A stretch of DNA of 64,000 bases from an uncultured Alphaproteobacteria bacterium (GTDB lineage: Bacteria > Pseudomonadota > Alphaproteobacteria > Rhodobacterales > Rhodobacteraceae), in assembly GCA_902586885.1 (NCBI GenBank), contig CACIJG010000002.1:62001-126000 (forward strand). The letters are read 5' to 3'. Positions 1-11,741 of the stretch are shown one piece after another. Position numbers and translations under genes: made by a program. The number at the start of each line of letters is the position of its first letter. The first letter of the stretch is position 1. Under the pieces are notes generated by a model that saw nothing but the letters and a program-made list of their open reading frames with translations, made no database searches and had not been told where the DNA came from.

Positions 1-163
1 CAATATCCTTATCAGCCGTTTTCCAGGGTATATTTGCTAATTCTAGATTTAAGACATACAAGGCGGCAACTTTTTCTAAAACACTTTCCTCAATCCTCGC
101 CAATGGAACATATCTCTCCGAATCAAATTTTTTTAAAGTCTTTAACCAAATTTGGCTACTCAA
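1..163 (-). CDS. Unidentified protein, N-terminal part (runs off window)
   Basis: An open frame starts at a TTG (163-161) that overlaps the cimA stop codon by four bases and stays open to the window edge, giving about 54 residues beginning M-S-S-Q-I-W-L-K-T-L-K-K-F-D. The tight overlap with cimA argues for translational coupling and a real gene. I recognise no domain in this short piece; it looks soluble, with mixed charged and aliphatic residues and no signal peptide. The only alternative is that this is untranslated 3' sequence of the cysS-cimA operon. Confidence 0.5.
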   Translation of the reverse strand, partial: MSSQIWLKTLKKFDSERYVPLARIEESVLEKVAALYVLNLELANIPWKTADKDI

Positions 164-1788
164 TTTGGCGTCGCTCCCTCCTTGATTAATTTCCAATTGA
201 TAGAATCCAAAAGGGCTTGAAAGCTTGCATCGAGAATATTTGCTGAAACACCCACGGTTGACCACCTTGTGCCTTTTGAATCTTCACTGTCAATTAGAAC
301 TCTGGTCACTGCTGAGGTTCCCCCTGAGGTTATCCTTACCTTAAAATCAACTAGCTTTAGATCATTGATAATATCTTGATATTTCCCTAGGTCTTTTCCT
401 ATTGCTTTTGCAAGGGCGTTAACGGGCCCCAAATCGTTCAAACGTTCATCCATGCTTTCCGAAACAGAAAGTGTTTCATTTTCTCCAATCTTTACTACTA
501 CGACTGCCTCAGACAATGTGTTCATATTTCCTAAGGCATCAATTCGACGTTCTGTGGTAACCCTATACCGTTTAACCTCAAAAAAACTTGGCATTTGATT
601 TAAAATTTTTCTAGCAAATATCTCGAACGATGCTGAGGCTGAATCAAATGAGAATCCCTGATTTTCTTTTTCTTTAATTTGTTTTAATAACTCGGATAAT
701 CTAGTATCGTCTTTTGATACCTCTATCCCTGCCTGAAGAAGCCTTTCTCTTAGGTTAGATTGTCCAGCCTGGTTAGAGACAGGTATAATTCTTTCGTTTC
801 CGACTATATCTGGGGATATATGTTCATAGGTACCCGTATTTTTTAATATTGCGCTTGCATGTAAGCCGGCTTTGTGGGCAAAAGCAGAGCTTCCCACATA
901 AGGCGCAAATCTGTTTGGAACTCTATTTAATACATCGTCCATTAAGCGTGATGCTCTCGTTAACTCTTTTAGATTGGCTATAGTTATCCCTGTATGAAAT
1001 TTATCAGCAAAGGGTTTTTTTAAAAGTAGTGTTGGAATAATTGATATCAGGTTTGCATTACCACATCTTTCACCAAGCCCATTCAGTGTTCCTTGTATCT
1101 GTCTTACTCCTGCACTGACTGCAGCTAATGAGTTAGCAACTGCATTCTCAGTATCATTATGGGCATGAATGCCTAGCTTATTTGTGTCTAATCCTGCTTT
1201 AGATAGTTCTTGAACAGTAGAATAAATCTGGTCGGGCATACACCCCCCGTTTGTATCACATAAAATTACCCATTTAGCACCAGCTTTTAAGGCTTCTTGA
1301 ACTATTCTGGTGGAGTATTCAGGATCAGACAAAAAGCCATCAAAAAAATGCTCAGCATCAAAGTGAACTTCCTTCCCCAATGATTTTAGATAACTTATCG
1401 AAGAGACTATAAGTTCCATATTCTCCTCAAGTGAAATACCTAGAGCTTGCTTTACATGAAACTCATGAGATTTTCCTACTAAACAAACCACACTAGTTCT
1501 GGAATTAACAATTTCTGATAAAACTTCATCATTTTCAGCAGACCTACCAAACCGTTTTGTCATACCAAAAGCCACGAGTTTTGCATTTATAAAAGAGTTT
1601 TTCTGATCAAAAAAATCACTATCGGTTGGGTTTGCTCCTGGCCAACCTCCTTCTATGTAATCTACCCCAAGATTATCCAACAAATTAGAAATTCTGTTTT
1701 TATCTTCCAGAGAAAACGTTACACCCTGAGTTTGCTGTCCATCCCTTAGCGTTGTATCATATATATATAGTCGTTCCGTAGCAGTCAT
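160..1788 (-). CDS. cimA: (R)-citramalate synthase, CimA type
   Basis: Condenses pyruvate and acetyl-CoA to citramalate, the entry to the threonine-independent isoleucine route. The N-terminal HMGL-like TIM barrel opens with DTTLRDGQQTQGVTFS (about residues 11-26), the metal/substrate signature. HAHNDTENAVANS and GTLNGLGERCGNANL are the other catalytic and metal blocks. The last roughly 150 residues form a LeuA-type regulatory domain. At 542 residues it fits the CimA branch (TIGR00977 type), which is longer than typical isopropylmalate or homocitrate synthases. The ATG overlaps the cysS stop as ATGA, so the two are translationally coupled. A 2-isopropylmalate synthase is the alternative, made unlikely by the GGWPGANPTD block typical of CimA. 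Confidence 0.9.
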   Translation of the reverse strand: MTATERLYIYDTTLRDGQQTQGVTFSLEDKNRISNLLDNLGVDYIEGGWPGANPTDSDFFDQKNSFINAKLVAFGMTKRFGRSAENDEVLSEIVNSRTSVVCLVGKSHEFHVKQALGISLEENMELIVSSISYLKSLGKEVHFDAEHFFDGFLSDPEYSTRIVQEALKAGAKWVILCDTNGGCMPDQIYSTVQELSKAGLDTNKLGIHAHNDTENAVANSLAAVSAGVRQIQGTLNGLGERCGNANLISIIPTLLLKKPFADKFHTGITIANLKELTRASRLMDDVLNRVPNRFAPYVGSSAFAHKAGLHASAILKNTGTYEHISPDIVGNERIIPVSNQAGQSNLRERLLQAGIEVSKDDTRLSELLKQIKEKENQGFSFDSASASFEIFARKILNQMPSFFEVKRYRVTTERRIDALGNMNTLSEAVVVVKIGENETLSVSESMDERLNDLGPVNALAKAIGKDLGKYQDIINDLKLVDFKVRITSGGTSAVTRVLIDSEDSKGTRWSTVGVSANILDASFQALLDSINWKLIKEGATPN

Positions 1789-3155
1789 AAATTTTCCAAC
1801 TTTTCCTTAATGAAATTGTCTTTTATTTTCCAAGAAGTCTTGTCTTCATTATCTTTTATTTCTACACCTGCCAATAATAAATTCTCTCTGATTTTATCGG
1901 CAGTGGCAAAGTCTTTTTTTATCCTAGCTTCTTTCCGTTTTTCTAAAAGATGAGTTATTTTTCCTGCAATTTGTGGTCCAACATTATTTTTTTTCTTACT
2001 TCCATTCAAATTAAAGCCGAAAAACGTGCAGCTCTCATTAGCATCTATCAAATTTCCAGAATTAAACATTTTATGTATCTCAGATATTGCTAGAGGTGAA
2101 TTTAGATCATCGAGGAGGGCTCTAAAAACAGGTTGAGGTATAACATTTGATCGATCGTCTAAAGTCTTAAGAGAACTCCACTTCTCTAAAATTTTTTCAG
2201 CCTCTCTCAATCTTTTATATGTCCAGTTGATAGGCTGTCTATAATGAGTTGACAACATCACATACCTTATAGCTTGCCCTGAAAAGTCATTTTCGATTAA
2301 CTCTTTAACGGTAATAAAATTATTTAGAGATTTTGACATCTTCTCGCCCTCTAACATTAGGTATCCATTATGGAGCCAGAAATTTGCAAAATTCTTACCT
2401 TTACTTGCACAAACACTTTGAGCTATTTCATTTTCATGGTGTGGAAATATCAAATCTATACCTCCTCCATGAATATCAAAATTTTCACCCAATAAGTCCC
2501 TACTCATGGCGGAGCATTCTATATGCCATCCTGGCCTACCAAAGCCCCAAGGACTGTCCCAACCAGGTTCTTCAGAATTAGATGGTTTCCAAAGAACAAA
2601 ATCTAGAGGATTTTTTTTACTTTCTTCATTTTCAATCCTTGATCCAGTCACTAATTCATCTAAATCTTTATTGGAAAGTCTTCCATATTCATCAAATTTT
2701 TCCACAGAAAAAAAAACATGGCCATCCTCAGTAGGGTATGCGTATGCTTTGGATATCAGTTCGACTATCATAGTGATCATTTGGGAAATATAATTGGTTG
2801 CCCTAGGTTCACTTGTTGGTCTAAGAGCCTCTAACTGATCCATGTCTTCATGAAACCATTTAATTGTCTCCTCGGTGATTTCATTTATCTTTACTTTTTT
2901 TTCCCTAGCCTTTTCATTTATCTTATCGTCAACATCTGTGAAGTTTCGAACATAATTAACATTCTCTTTTCCATAAATATTGCGTAGCAGCCTATATAAT
3001 AAATCGAATACAAGAACCGGCCGAGCATTTCCAATATGAGCTCTATCGTAAACTGTCGGTCCGCAAACATATAATCTAATGTCCTCTTCTTGGATAGGTT
3101 TGAATATTTCTTTTCTTCTGGAAAGAGAGTTATATAAAATTAAATCGTTTGCCAT
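1785..3155 (-). CDS. cysS: Cysteinyl-tRNA synthetase
   Basis: Charges tRNA-Cys with cysteine in the cytoplasm. It is a class I synthetase: the HIGH-like motif appears as AHIGNARP near residue 39 in the stretch CGPTVYDRAHIGNARP, the zinc-binding region includes GWHIECSAMSRD and HHENEIAQS, and the KMSKS loop is KMSKSLNN. At 456 residues it is the normal length. It starts at ATG 3155, is the first gene of a cysS-cimA-unknown operon, and is divergent from mlaA across a 128-base intergenic region. Confidence 0.97.
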   Translation of the reverse strand: MANDLILYNSLSRRKEIFKPIQEEDIRLYVCGPTVYDRAHIGNARPVLVFDLLYRLLRNIYGKENVNYVRNFTDVDDKINEKAREKKVKINEITEETIKWFHEDMDQLEALRPTSEPRATNYISQMITMIVELISKAYAYPTEDGHVFFSVEKFDEYGRLSNKDLDELVTGSRIENEESKKNPLDFVLWKPSNSEEPGWDSPWGFGRPGWHIECSAMSRDLLGENFDIHGGGIDLIFPHHENEIAQSVCASKGKNFANFWLHNGYLMLEGEKMSKSLNNFITVKELIENDFSGQAIRYVMLSTHYRQPINWTYKRLREAEKILEKWSSLKTLDDRSNVIPQPVFRALLDDLNSPLAISEIHKMFNSGNLIDANESCTFFGFNLNGSKKKNNVGPQIAGKITHLLEKRKEARIKKDFATADKIRENLLLAGVEIKDNEDKTSWKIKDNFIKEKLENL

Positions 3156-3215
3156 ATGAATAGGTTATTAACTAATGAATTTAAATTAAATTTCAGGTAA
3201 TACATAACTTATGAT

Positions 3216-3245
3216 TTGATTTATTTAAATCATTTTCTATATAAT
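3216..3245 (+). promoter_or_regulatory. Probable sigma-70 promoter of mlaA
   Basis: TTGATT (3216-3221) and a perfect TATAAT (3240-3245) are separated by 18 bases, placing a start about 30 bases upstream of the mlaA ATG. This is the best promoter match in the cysS/mlaA divergent region. It rests on consensus matching only. Confidence 0.5.
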
Positions 3246-3283
3246 CAGCTCATAGTTAAGTAATAAAGTGGAATATACCTCTT

Positions 3284-4012
3284 ATGAAATTCAAGCATGT
3301 AACTATTTTTTTATTTGTTTTCTATTTTATCTCTTCGGCTTTATATTCCCAAGTTGAACGGAATTTTGAACCCTATGATCCACTTGAAAACATAAATCGG
3401 TATACTCATAACTTTAATAAAGCTATTGATAAGAATGCGATAAGACCAACTTCATATGTTTACGGAGAATATGTACCGGCATTAGTTAGAATACCATTAA
3501 AAAATTTTAGAAATAATTTAAGTGAGCCAAAAAGATTTATTAATCATATTTTGCAACGCAATTTGCTAGATGCGGGAACCGATCTAAGTCGTTTTTTAAT
3601 AAACTCTACTATTGGTTTAGCTGGGCTTATTGATGTTGCTTCTTTGTGGGAAATTTATCCCAAGCCTACAGGATTTGACCAAACTTTTTCCTCCTTCTAT
3701 ATTCCCTCCGGACCTTATGTCGAATTACCTCTTTTTGGACCAAACTCTGGGCGTAGTACTTTTGGCTTAATAGCTGACTATTCTTTAAATCCAGCGAAAG
3801 TTATCACAGATGGGATAGATAGCGTGGCTTTAGTTGGATTAGAGGCTACAAATCTATTCCAAAAACGTTATGAATATGGAACCGTAATAGATAGTACCCT
3901 ATACGAGTCGGCTGATAGTTATTTAGCGTCGAGGAATATATTCTTTCAAACAAGAAGAAAATTTGATGTTGACGACTTTGAAATGGATGTATTCGATCCT
4001 TATGAGGAATGA
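3284..4012 (+). CDS. mlaA: MlaA/VacJ family outer-membrane lipid-asymmetry protein
   Basis: MlaA removes mislocalised phospholipids from the outer leaflet of the outer membrane and passes them to the Mla chaperone and ABC importer. The family core is visible: YDPLENINRYTHNFN (about residues 31-45), later GLAGLIDVAS, GFDQTF and the GPYVELPLFGP block, followed by a C-terminal part with A-D-Y-S-L-N-P and R-Y-E-Y. The N-terminus is a hydrophobic signal peptide (residues 7-21), but the protein contains no cysteine at all, so it cannot be lipidated like canonical MlaA. No other mla genes are nearby. It converges on cbbX with a 10-base gap. Confidence 0.88.
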   Translation: MKFKHVTIFLFVFYFISSALYSQVERNFEPYDPLENINRYTHNFNKAIDKNAIRPTSYVYGEYVPALVRIPLKNFRNNLSEPKRFINHILQRNLLDAGTDLSRFLINSTIGLAGLIDVASLWEIYPKPTGFDQTFSSFYIPSGPYVELPLFGPNSGRSTFGLIADYSLNPAKVITDGIDSVALVGLEATNLFQKRYEYGTVIDSTLYESADSYLASRNIFFQTRRKFDVDDFEMDVFDPYEE

Positions 4013-4022
4013 TATCCCTTTC

Positions 4023-4940
4023 TTAACTGTCTATACCTCCTGAAAAAACCCTACTTTTCCTTACATCAACCTCATCTATGATGCTTAGTACATCAGAATT
4101 AATTGGGCCTTTTGATGTCTTAAAAACCCTATTTGCTTGACGCAGTCTTATTCTATCTATTGCATTACGGATCGATCGAGCATTAGCAAAATGAGGTTGT
4201 TTTCTTCGTAATTTGATATACTCCGCAAAAGCTTCCCTACTTTTTTCATTTAACTTATAATTCATATCCGAGATCATTATCTCGCCAATTTCAAGTAGCT
4301 CGTCATTTGAATAATCAGGAAAGTTAATATGATGGGCTATACGAGACCTAAAGCCAGGATTGCTTTCAAAAAACTTGTCCATTCTATCTTTATATCCCGC
4401 CAATACTACAACCAAGTCATCACGGTTATTTTCCATTACCTGTAAAAGAATCTCTATCGCTTCTTGTCCATAATCTCTTTCATTTTCTGGTCTATAAAGA
4501 TAATATGCTTCATCAATAAATAAGACTCCACCCATAGCTTTTTTTAAAACTTCCTTAGTTTTTGGAGCTGTATGACCTATATATTGCCCAACTAAGTCGT
4601 CTCGTGTGACGGTAACCAAATGCCCTTTTCTTACATATCCAAGCCTAAAAAGTAGGTCTGCTATTTTTAAAGCAACCGTTGTTTTTCCAGTTCCAGGATT
4701 ACCTGAGAAGCTCATGTGCAAAGTGGGAGACTCAGTCATAAGACCCATCTTTTCTCTGGCCTTGTCAACTAAAAGTAGCGAAGCTGTTTCTCTAATTCTG
4801 GTTTTAACCGGTTTTAGTCCAATTAGCGTATCATCAAGTTCAGATAGAATTTGATCTACACCGCTACTCTCAAACTCTTCTTTTAAGTTCACTTGAGCTA
4901 ATTTAGAATTAGGTTTTGTTTCTTCCAATTCTTTTTCCAT
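4023..4940 (-). CDS. cbbX: CbbX, AAA+ activase of red-type RuBisCO
   Basis: A hexameric AAA+ ATPase that remodels inhibited red-type RuBisCO by pulling on the large-subunit C-terminus. It has Walker A GNPGTGKT (residues 80-87), Walker [12 protein letters not shown], and the CbbX/SpoVK-type arginine-finger region [17 protein letters not shown]. At 305 residues it has the usual length. It is the last gene of the operon, 24 bases after cbbS, which is the standard place for cbbX in proteobacterial form IC operons. Like its homologues it should respond to RuBP. Confidence 0.96.
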   Translation of the reverse strand: MEKELEETKPNSKLAQVNLKEEFESSGVDQILSELDDTLIGLKPVKTRIRETASLLLVDKAREKMGLMTESPTLHMSFSGNPGTGKTTVALKIADLLFRLGYVRKGHLVTVTRDDLVGQYIGHTAPKTKEVLKKAMGGVLFIDEAYYLYRPENERDYGQEAIEILLQVMENNRDDLVVVLAGYKDRMDKFFESNPGFRSRIAHHINFPDYSNDELLEIGEIMISDMNYKLNEKSREAFAEYIKLRRKQPHFANARSIRNAIDRIRLRQANRVFKTSKGPINSDVLSIIDEVDVRKSRVFSGGIDS

Positions 4941-4964
4941 TATCTTCCTGAATTGCTAACCAAA

Positions 4965-5384
4965 TTATTTGTAACGAGAACCCTGTGGATTATCACTTGA
5001 ATAAGGAGACATTGAGTATTGAATATTTCTACCTTTAGTTTCGGTCCTATTCAGCCTAAAACCTGGTTCTTTGGAGGGTCTGTTCACTATGAATGACAGC
5101 CTTATAGACTCCCAACCTGGGCTAGAATCAAAAGCTATAATTCTTATGTAATAAGATCCATACACTTTTCTGCATTCATTTAGTTCAAAAACAACTGCGG
5201 CGGCGTCAGGATTATCAAACATGGGATGTCCCCACATTTCCCAGTAAGTATTCCTAGGGTGGGGGTCGTCAGTATACTCTATGCTTACTGCCCAACCATT
5301 ATCAATACAATATTGCACTTGCTCATGAATCTGTTGATCTGTGAAATCGGGTAAAAATGAAAAGGTTCCTTGAGTAATTCTCAT
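4965..5384 (-). CDS. cbbS: RuBisCO small subunit, form I (red type)
   Basis: The 139-residue small subunit that caps the L8S8 enzyme. It begins MRITQGTFSFLPDFTDQQI, the red-type N-terminus, and has the conserved YWEMWGHPMFD block and ECRKVYGSYYIRIIAFD. The C-terminal extension beyond W-E-S-I-R-L-S-F-I-V is the beta-hairpin extension of the red-type subunits that fills the central solvent channel. It sits 13 bases downstream of cbbL with a clear AGGAGG-like ribosome site. Confidence 0.96.
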   Translation of the reverse strand: MRITQGTFSFLPDFTDQQIHEQVQYCIDNGWAVSIEYTDDPHPRNTYWEMWGHPMFDNPDAAAVVFELNECRKVYGSYYIRIIAFDSSPGWESIRLSFIVNRPSKEPGFRLNRTETKGRNIQYSMSPYSSDNPQGSRYK

Positions 5385-5397
5385 TTATTTATCCTCC

Positions 5398-7933
<2,536 letters not shown>

Positions 7934-7971
7934 TAAATTTTACCTCACATTTTTCTCTTAATTCAATATGC

Positions 7972-8847
7972 TTACATACTTCTTCTTGATTGATTTACTA
8001 ACCTACCTATCAAGGGAGTCAATATTAATTGCATAGCCAAATCCAATTTTCCACCTGGAATAACAATAGAATTGGCTCTGCTCATCCAACTATCGTGAAT
8101 CATTGATACAAGATAGGGAAAATCTATTCCGTGAGGATCTTTAAACCTAATTACCACAAGGCTTTCATCTGCTGTGGGAATCCACCTTGCTACGAGAGGG
8201 TTAGATGTATCAACTACAGGCACTCTTTGGAAATTAATATCCGTTTCCGTAAATTGTGGACAAACACAATGAACATATGCATGCATTCTTCTGAGAATTG
8301 TGTCAGTTACCGCTTCTGTGCTATACCCTCTTGCATCTCTATCTCTGTGAATTTTTTGTATCCATTCAAGATTGATAACTGGCACTACCCCAATTTTTAA
8401 GTCTGCATGCTTAGCTATATTAACCTCTTCATTGACCACCGCTCCATGGAGACCTTCATAAAATAGTAGATCAGTGCTTTCATTGAACTCCTTCCAATCA
8501 GTAAATGTTCCAGGTGCAGCACCATACTCCGAAGCCTCGTCCTCATTATGAACATAATGCCTGTATTTGCACTTTCCAAACTCGCTATAATCGATAAAGC
8601 ATTTTTCTAATTCTTTTAACAAATTTGCATCATATGAAAAATGAGAAAAAGTGAGATCTCCCTGTTCACTTCTTTTTTCCAATTCCTTTTTCATACTTGA
8701 TCTATCAAATCTATGAAATGCATCTCCCTCTATAGTTGCTGCGGAGACACTCTCTCTTCTAAAAATTTGCTGAAAAGTGTGCTTAACTGTGGAGGTACCA
8801 GCTCCCGAAGAGCCCGTTACCGAGATTATTGGATTCTTAACACTCAT
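7972..8847 (-). CDS. cbbP: Phosphoribulokinase
   Basis: Phosphorylates ribulose-5-phosphate with ATP to supply RuBP to RuBisCO. It is the 291-residue proteobacterial class I enzyme with P-loop GSSGAGTSTV (residues 12-21), the IEGDAFHRFDR block carrying the catalytic base, the FYEGLHGAVV strand and the NLEWIQKIHRDRDARGYS phosphate-binding region. The gene is 10 bases downstream of cbbF. In homologues activity is set by NADH and AMP. Confidence 0.96.
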   Translation of the reverse strand: MSVKNPIISVTGSSGAGTSTVKHTFQQIFRRESVSAATIEGDAFHRFDRSSMKKELEKRSEQGDLTFSHFSYDANLLKELEKCFIDYSEFGKCKYRHYVHNEDEASEYGAAPGTFTDWKEFNESTDLLFYEGLHGAVVNEEVNIAKHADLKIGVVPVINLEWIQKIHRDRDARGYSTEAVTDTILRRMHAYVHCVCPQFTETDINFQRVPVVDTSNPLVARWIPTADESLVVIRFKDPHGIDFPYLVSMIHDSWMSRANSIVIPGGKLDLAMQLILTPLIGRLVNQSRRSM

Positions 8848-8857
8848 TTTAAAAGTT

Positions 8858-9865
8858 TCATTTGTTAAATAGTCCTCTAGTCTTGAATAATGGTGAAGTC
8901 ACTATCCTTGGATCATTATATGATTTCTTTATACTTTCAACCTCTTCCCAGGAACCAAATATAAATGAGGTTCTTTGATGAAGATGATTAGAATTTGTTC
9001 CCAAAATGTCCTCAGTCCCATTTGTTGCTATTCCTTTTGCTTGTTCAATCAAAAAAGCAATTGGTCCGCATTCATAAACCATTCTCAATCGCCCTTCTGA
9101 ATAGCCTTCCCGATCATCTCCTGGATACAAAAATATGCCTCCTCTTTCCAAAATTCTATGTGTTTCGGCTACTAGGGATGCGACCCATCTAGTATTGAAA
9201 TTTTTCTTTCTTTGGCCAGTGACACCTTCTAAACACTCATCTATATAATTTCTAACGGGCATTGGCCAGTGCCTGTAATTGGAACTGTTGATCGCGTATT
9301 CATTTGTTGAATGAGGAATCTCAACTTTCCCAGGAATAATTTCAAACACTTTATCTTTTGAGTTGTAAATGTATTTTAAAACACCATAACCACAACTAAA
9401 AACAAGGAGTGTCTGTGGTCCATATATGAAATACCCTGTGCCTAAGTAATTTCCCAAGTGAAAAAAATCTATTTCGGGCGAGTTTTTATCTTGAATATCT
9501 TTGATGGAGAAAATAGTGCCTATAGAAACGTTACAGTCTATATTTGAAGAACCATCCAAGGGATCAATAGCTACACCAATTTTCCCATCATTAGTGAACT
9601 TTTGAATATGTTCTTGCTCTTCAGAGGCATAAAAACCAACCACTGATTTCTCAAGATTTGACTTGAACAAGTTATCGGCTATCACGTCCAGTTTTTTTTG
9701 CTTATCACCATCAGTATTTTGACCAGATGTAGATTTATGGTCTCTGCCCAGACCACTTAAAGATATTTCTTCGGACAACAAAGCGGCACAAGTACAAAGA
9801 ACTTCTATTGTTTCTGCCAAATCAGACCTTAAGTTTAAATGTTTTATATCAATTATTTTACTCAA
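8858..9865 (-). CDS. cbbF: Class I fructose-1,6-bisphosphatase
   Basis: Dephosphorylates fructose-1,6-bisphosphate, probably also sedoheptulose-1,7-bisphosphate, for RuBP regeneration. The metal site IDPLDGSSNIDCNVSIGT is intact, as is the C-terminal YPGDDREGYSEGRLRMVYE phosphate-binding block and the ATNGTEDIL segment. It opens the visible CBB operon; its start is a TTG at 9865. The 92 bases upstream separate it from a small membrane-protein gene on the same strand. Gene order cbbFPALSX is the same as the form I operon of purple non-sulfur bacteria. There is no cbbR beside it. Confidence 0.95.
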   Translation of the reverse strand: MSKIIDIKHLNLRSDLAETIEVLCTCAALLSEEISLSGLGRDHKSTSGQNTDGDKQKKLDVIADNLFKSNLEKSVVGFYASEEQEHIQKFTNDGKIGVAIDPLDGSSNIDCNVSIGTIFSIKDIQDKNSPEIDFFHLGNYLGTGYFIYGPQTLLVFSCGYGVLKYIYNSKDKVFEIIPGKVEIPHSTNEYAINSSNYRHWPMPVRNYIDECLEGVTGQRKKNFNTRWVASLVAETHRILERGGIFLYPGDDREGYSEGRLRMVYECGPIAFLIEQAKGIATNGTEDILGTNSNHLHQRTSFIFGSWEEVESIKKSYNDPRIVTSPLFKTRGLFNK

Positions 9866-9957
9866 TTAAAAACTTTCTTTGATACCGTTTTCTGCAGATA
9901 TTTTTTATTTTATTTTCTCTTGTTTAATTAAAGAGATACCCTTTTGTTTTTTCATAC

Positions 9958-10263
9958 TTAATCAGCCTCTGCTTCCTCCATAGCAAGTCTAGCTGCTTCC
10001 TCCTCAAACCTTTTCTTGTTTACGTAATTTCTTACCTTAATGTAGAAAAAAAATAATAAGATCCCTCCTACAGCCATCCCAATATACCGGTGCCAACCAC
10101 TGCTAAAATTGTCTGTGGGCGCAAAAAATAGCAATATTATATATACAACTCCAAACGGAGCAAAGTAAGCTATTATTGATTTTTCTAAATTTATAAATGG
10201 TCTAAGAAAGAGAGTTACTACCAATGCCACAACCGCGTATCCAAGAAGAGCATACAAAGTCAA
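9958..10263 (-). CDS. Small three-helix membrane protein, unknown function
   Basis: A 101-residue protein with three predicted membrane helices (about residues 3-21, 28-47 and 58-76) and a charged C-terminal tail, KRFEEEAARLAMEEAEAD, likely helical in the cytoplasm. I do not recognise a family. It starts at TTG 10263 with GGAG seven bases ahead, inside a region otherwise lacking coding signal. It lies 92 bases upstream of cbbF on the same strand, so it could be co-transcribed with the Calvin-cycle operon; that link is positional only. The divergent neighbour is the hydrolase/adenylate cyclase gene. Confidence 0.65.
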   Translation of the reverse strand: MTLYALLGYAVVALVVTLFLRPFINLEKSIIAYFAPFGVVYIILLFFAPTDNFSSGWHRYIGMAVGGILLFFFYIKVRNYVNKKRFEEEAARLAMEEAEAD

Positions 10264-10350
10264 TTTAGAGCTCCGTAATTAATATTTGTACCAAACAAAT
10301 TATTTTCAATCTCTTTTAGGAATTAAAATTGAAACTTTCAACAAAATAAT

Positions 10351-10379
10351 TAAGCAATTTGAAAAATTTTAAATATAAT
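10351..10379 (+). promoter_or_regulatory. Possible promoter of the hydrolase/cyclase gene
   Basis: A perfect TATAAT at 10374-10379 lies 32 bases before the GTG start at 10411. The matching -35 (TAAGCA, 10351-10356, 17-base spacer) is weak. The call is based on the -10 box and position only. Confidence 0.35.
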
Positions 10380-10410
10380 TGACTTAGAAATATTAGCGGG
10401 AAATTAAAGA

Positions 10411-11739
10411 GTGAGCATAGAATATCAATCAAAATATACGGAAGTAGGTGGATTAACCATAGCTTATCAAATATGGGGAAACTCTAACGAAACGCTGATT
10501 TATGTTCCAGGGATGATTTCTCATCTAGAGGCAGCGCTTGAGGATCCAGAATATATCGATTGGATAAGAACTCTGAGTAAGAAGTTTAAAGTTATAATTT
10601 TTGATAAAAGAGGACAGGGGTTATCAGATAGAGACTCTTCAGCTCCCAATATAGAAGAAAGGATGGACGATATCTCGGCTATCGTTAGAACGGAAGGGTT
10701 AGATAAATTTTACCTTTTCGGACTATCAGAAGGAGCTGCTATATCCTTACTTTATGCAGCCACTTTCCCCCAAAGGGTAAAGTCTGTCGCAGTATTTGGT
10801 GGAACCTCACTCTTCACTAGAAAAGAAGACTATAAGTTTTTACCCTCAAAGGAAGAACTGATTGAGGCATTTGTTCCTTCCTGGGGTCAAGGAAATTCAG
10901 GATATCTATTTTTTCCTCATAGAATGCCTGAGAGAAAGAATGAAATGGCAAAAATGGAAAGAATGGTATGCAATCCTAGAACATTGAAATCAATTCTTGA
11001 ACTACTAGCTAGCATAGATATCAGAGCAACCTTACCTGATATAAAACTTCCCGTCTTAGTTATGCACAACAGAGATGATAAGGCTATATCCAGGCATAAT
11101 GGAAGATATCTGGCAGATAAAATACCTGGTGCAAAATATATTGAATATCCTATTGGAGGGCACTTACCATGGCTTGAAGCAAGAACTGAAATCATTAAGG
11201 ATTCAACCAGTTTCTATTTAAAAAATATCAAGGAATCTGGTAATAGAGACCGAAATCTGGCAACTATAATGTTTACTGACATTGAAAATTCTACAAAACA
11301 GATGGCCGATTTAGGAGACAAAAAATGGTCAGAAATTATGAATTTACATGACGAAGTTATGAAAATCACTCTTAAAGAACTAGGAGGGAAGTTTTTAAAA
11401 AATACTGGTGATGGGGTGTTATCAGTTTTTGACGGACCCATAAGATCAATAGAATGTGCAACGGTATGTATTCAAAAGCTAAAAAGGATTGGACTAAATA
11501 TAAGATGCGGTCTTCACTTTGGAGAGGTTCATTGGCGAAATGAAGACGTTACCGGCATAGCTGTTAATATTGCTGCCAGAGTATTAGATCAAAGTGACAG
11601 TGGCCAAATAACCATAACAAAAAATCTTAAGGACTTACTTGGCGATGTGAAATTTGCAACGGAGACTTTGGGCGAGTATAATTTGAAAGGATTGGATGGT
11701 AATTGGGAATTGTTTAAGATTAAACAGGAAGAGACATAA
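10411..11739 (+). CDS. Alpha/beta-hydrolase fused to class III adenylate cyclase
   Basis: A two-domain signalling protein. Residues 1-275 form an alpha/beta-hydrolase with nucleophile elbow GLSEG (S106), an acid in MHNRDDKAI and a histidine in IGGHLPW, so the catalytic triad looks intact. Residues 280-442 form a class III cyclase domain: metal aspartates in FTDIENST and KNTGDG, and the transition-state pair in GIAVNIAARV. The lysine before TGDG fits ATP rather than GTP as substrate. There is no membrane segment, so it is probably cytoplasmic. It starts at GTG 10411; the first residues MSIEYQSKYTEVGG are normal for the hydrolase fold. The next gene, two bases on, is a cyclic-nucleotide-binding protein, suggesting a cAMP sender/receiver pair. 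Confidence 0.85.
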   Translation: MSIEYQSKYTEVGGLTIAYQIWGNSNETLIYVPGMISHLEAALEDPEYIDWIRTLSKKFKVIIFDKRGQGLSDRDSSAPNIEERMDDISAIVRTEGLDKFYLFGLSEGAAISLLYAATFPQRVKSVAVFGGTSLFTRKEDYKFLPSKEELIEAFVPSWGQGNSGYLFFPHRMPERKNEMAKMERMVCNPRTLKSILELLASIDIRATLPDIKLPVLVMHNRDDKAISRHNGRYLADKIPGAKYIEYPIGGHLPWLEARTEIIKDSTSFYLKNIKESGNRDRNLATIMFTDIENSTKQMADLGDKKWSEIMNLHDEVMKITLKELGGKFLKNTGDGVLSVFDGPIRSIECATVCIQKLKRIGLNIRCGLHFGEVHWRNEDVTGIAVNIAARVLDQSDSGQITITKNLKDLLGDVKFATETLGEYNLKGLDGNWELFKIKQEET

Positions 11740-11741
11740 AA

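Noticed and set aside
9905-9955. A 16-codon open frame (MKKQKGISLIKQEKIK) between the membrane-protein gene and cbbF
   Set aside because: No ribosome site, low-complexity lysine-rich content expected by chance in A-rich DNA, and no recognisable leader-peptide arrangement.
10280-10310. Inverted repeat ATTTGT-ACCAA-ACAAAT upstream of the small membrane-protein gene as a CbbR site
   Set aside because: The spacing and base pattern do not match the LysR-type CbbR consensus, and AT-rich six-base arms occur by chance here.
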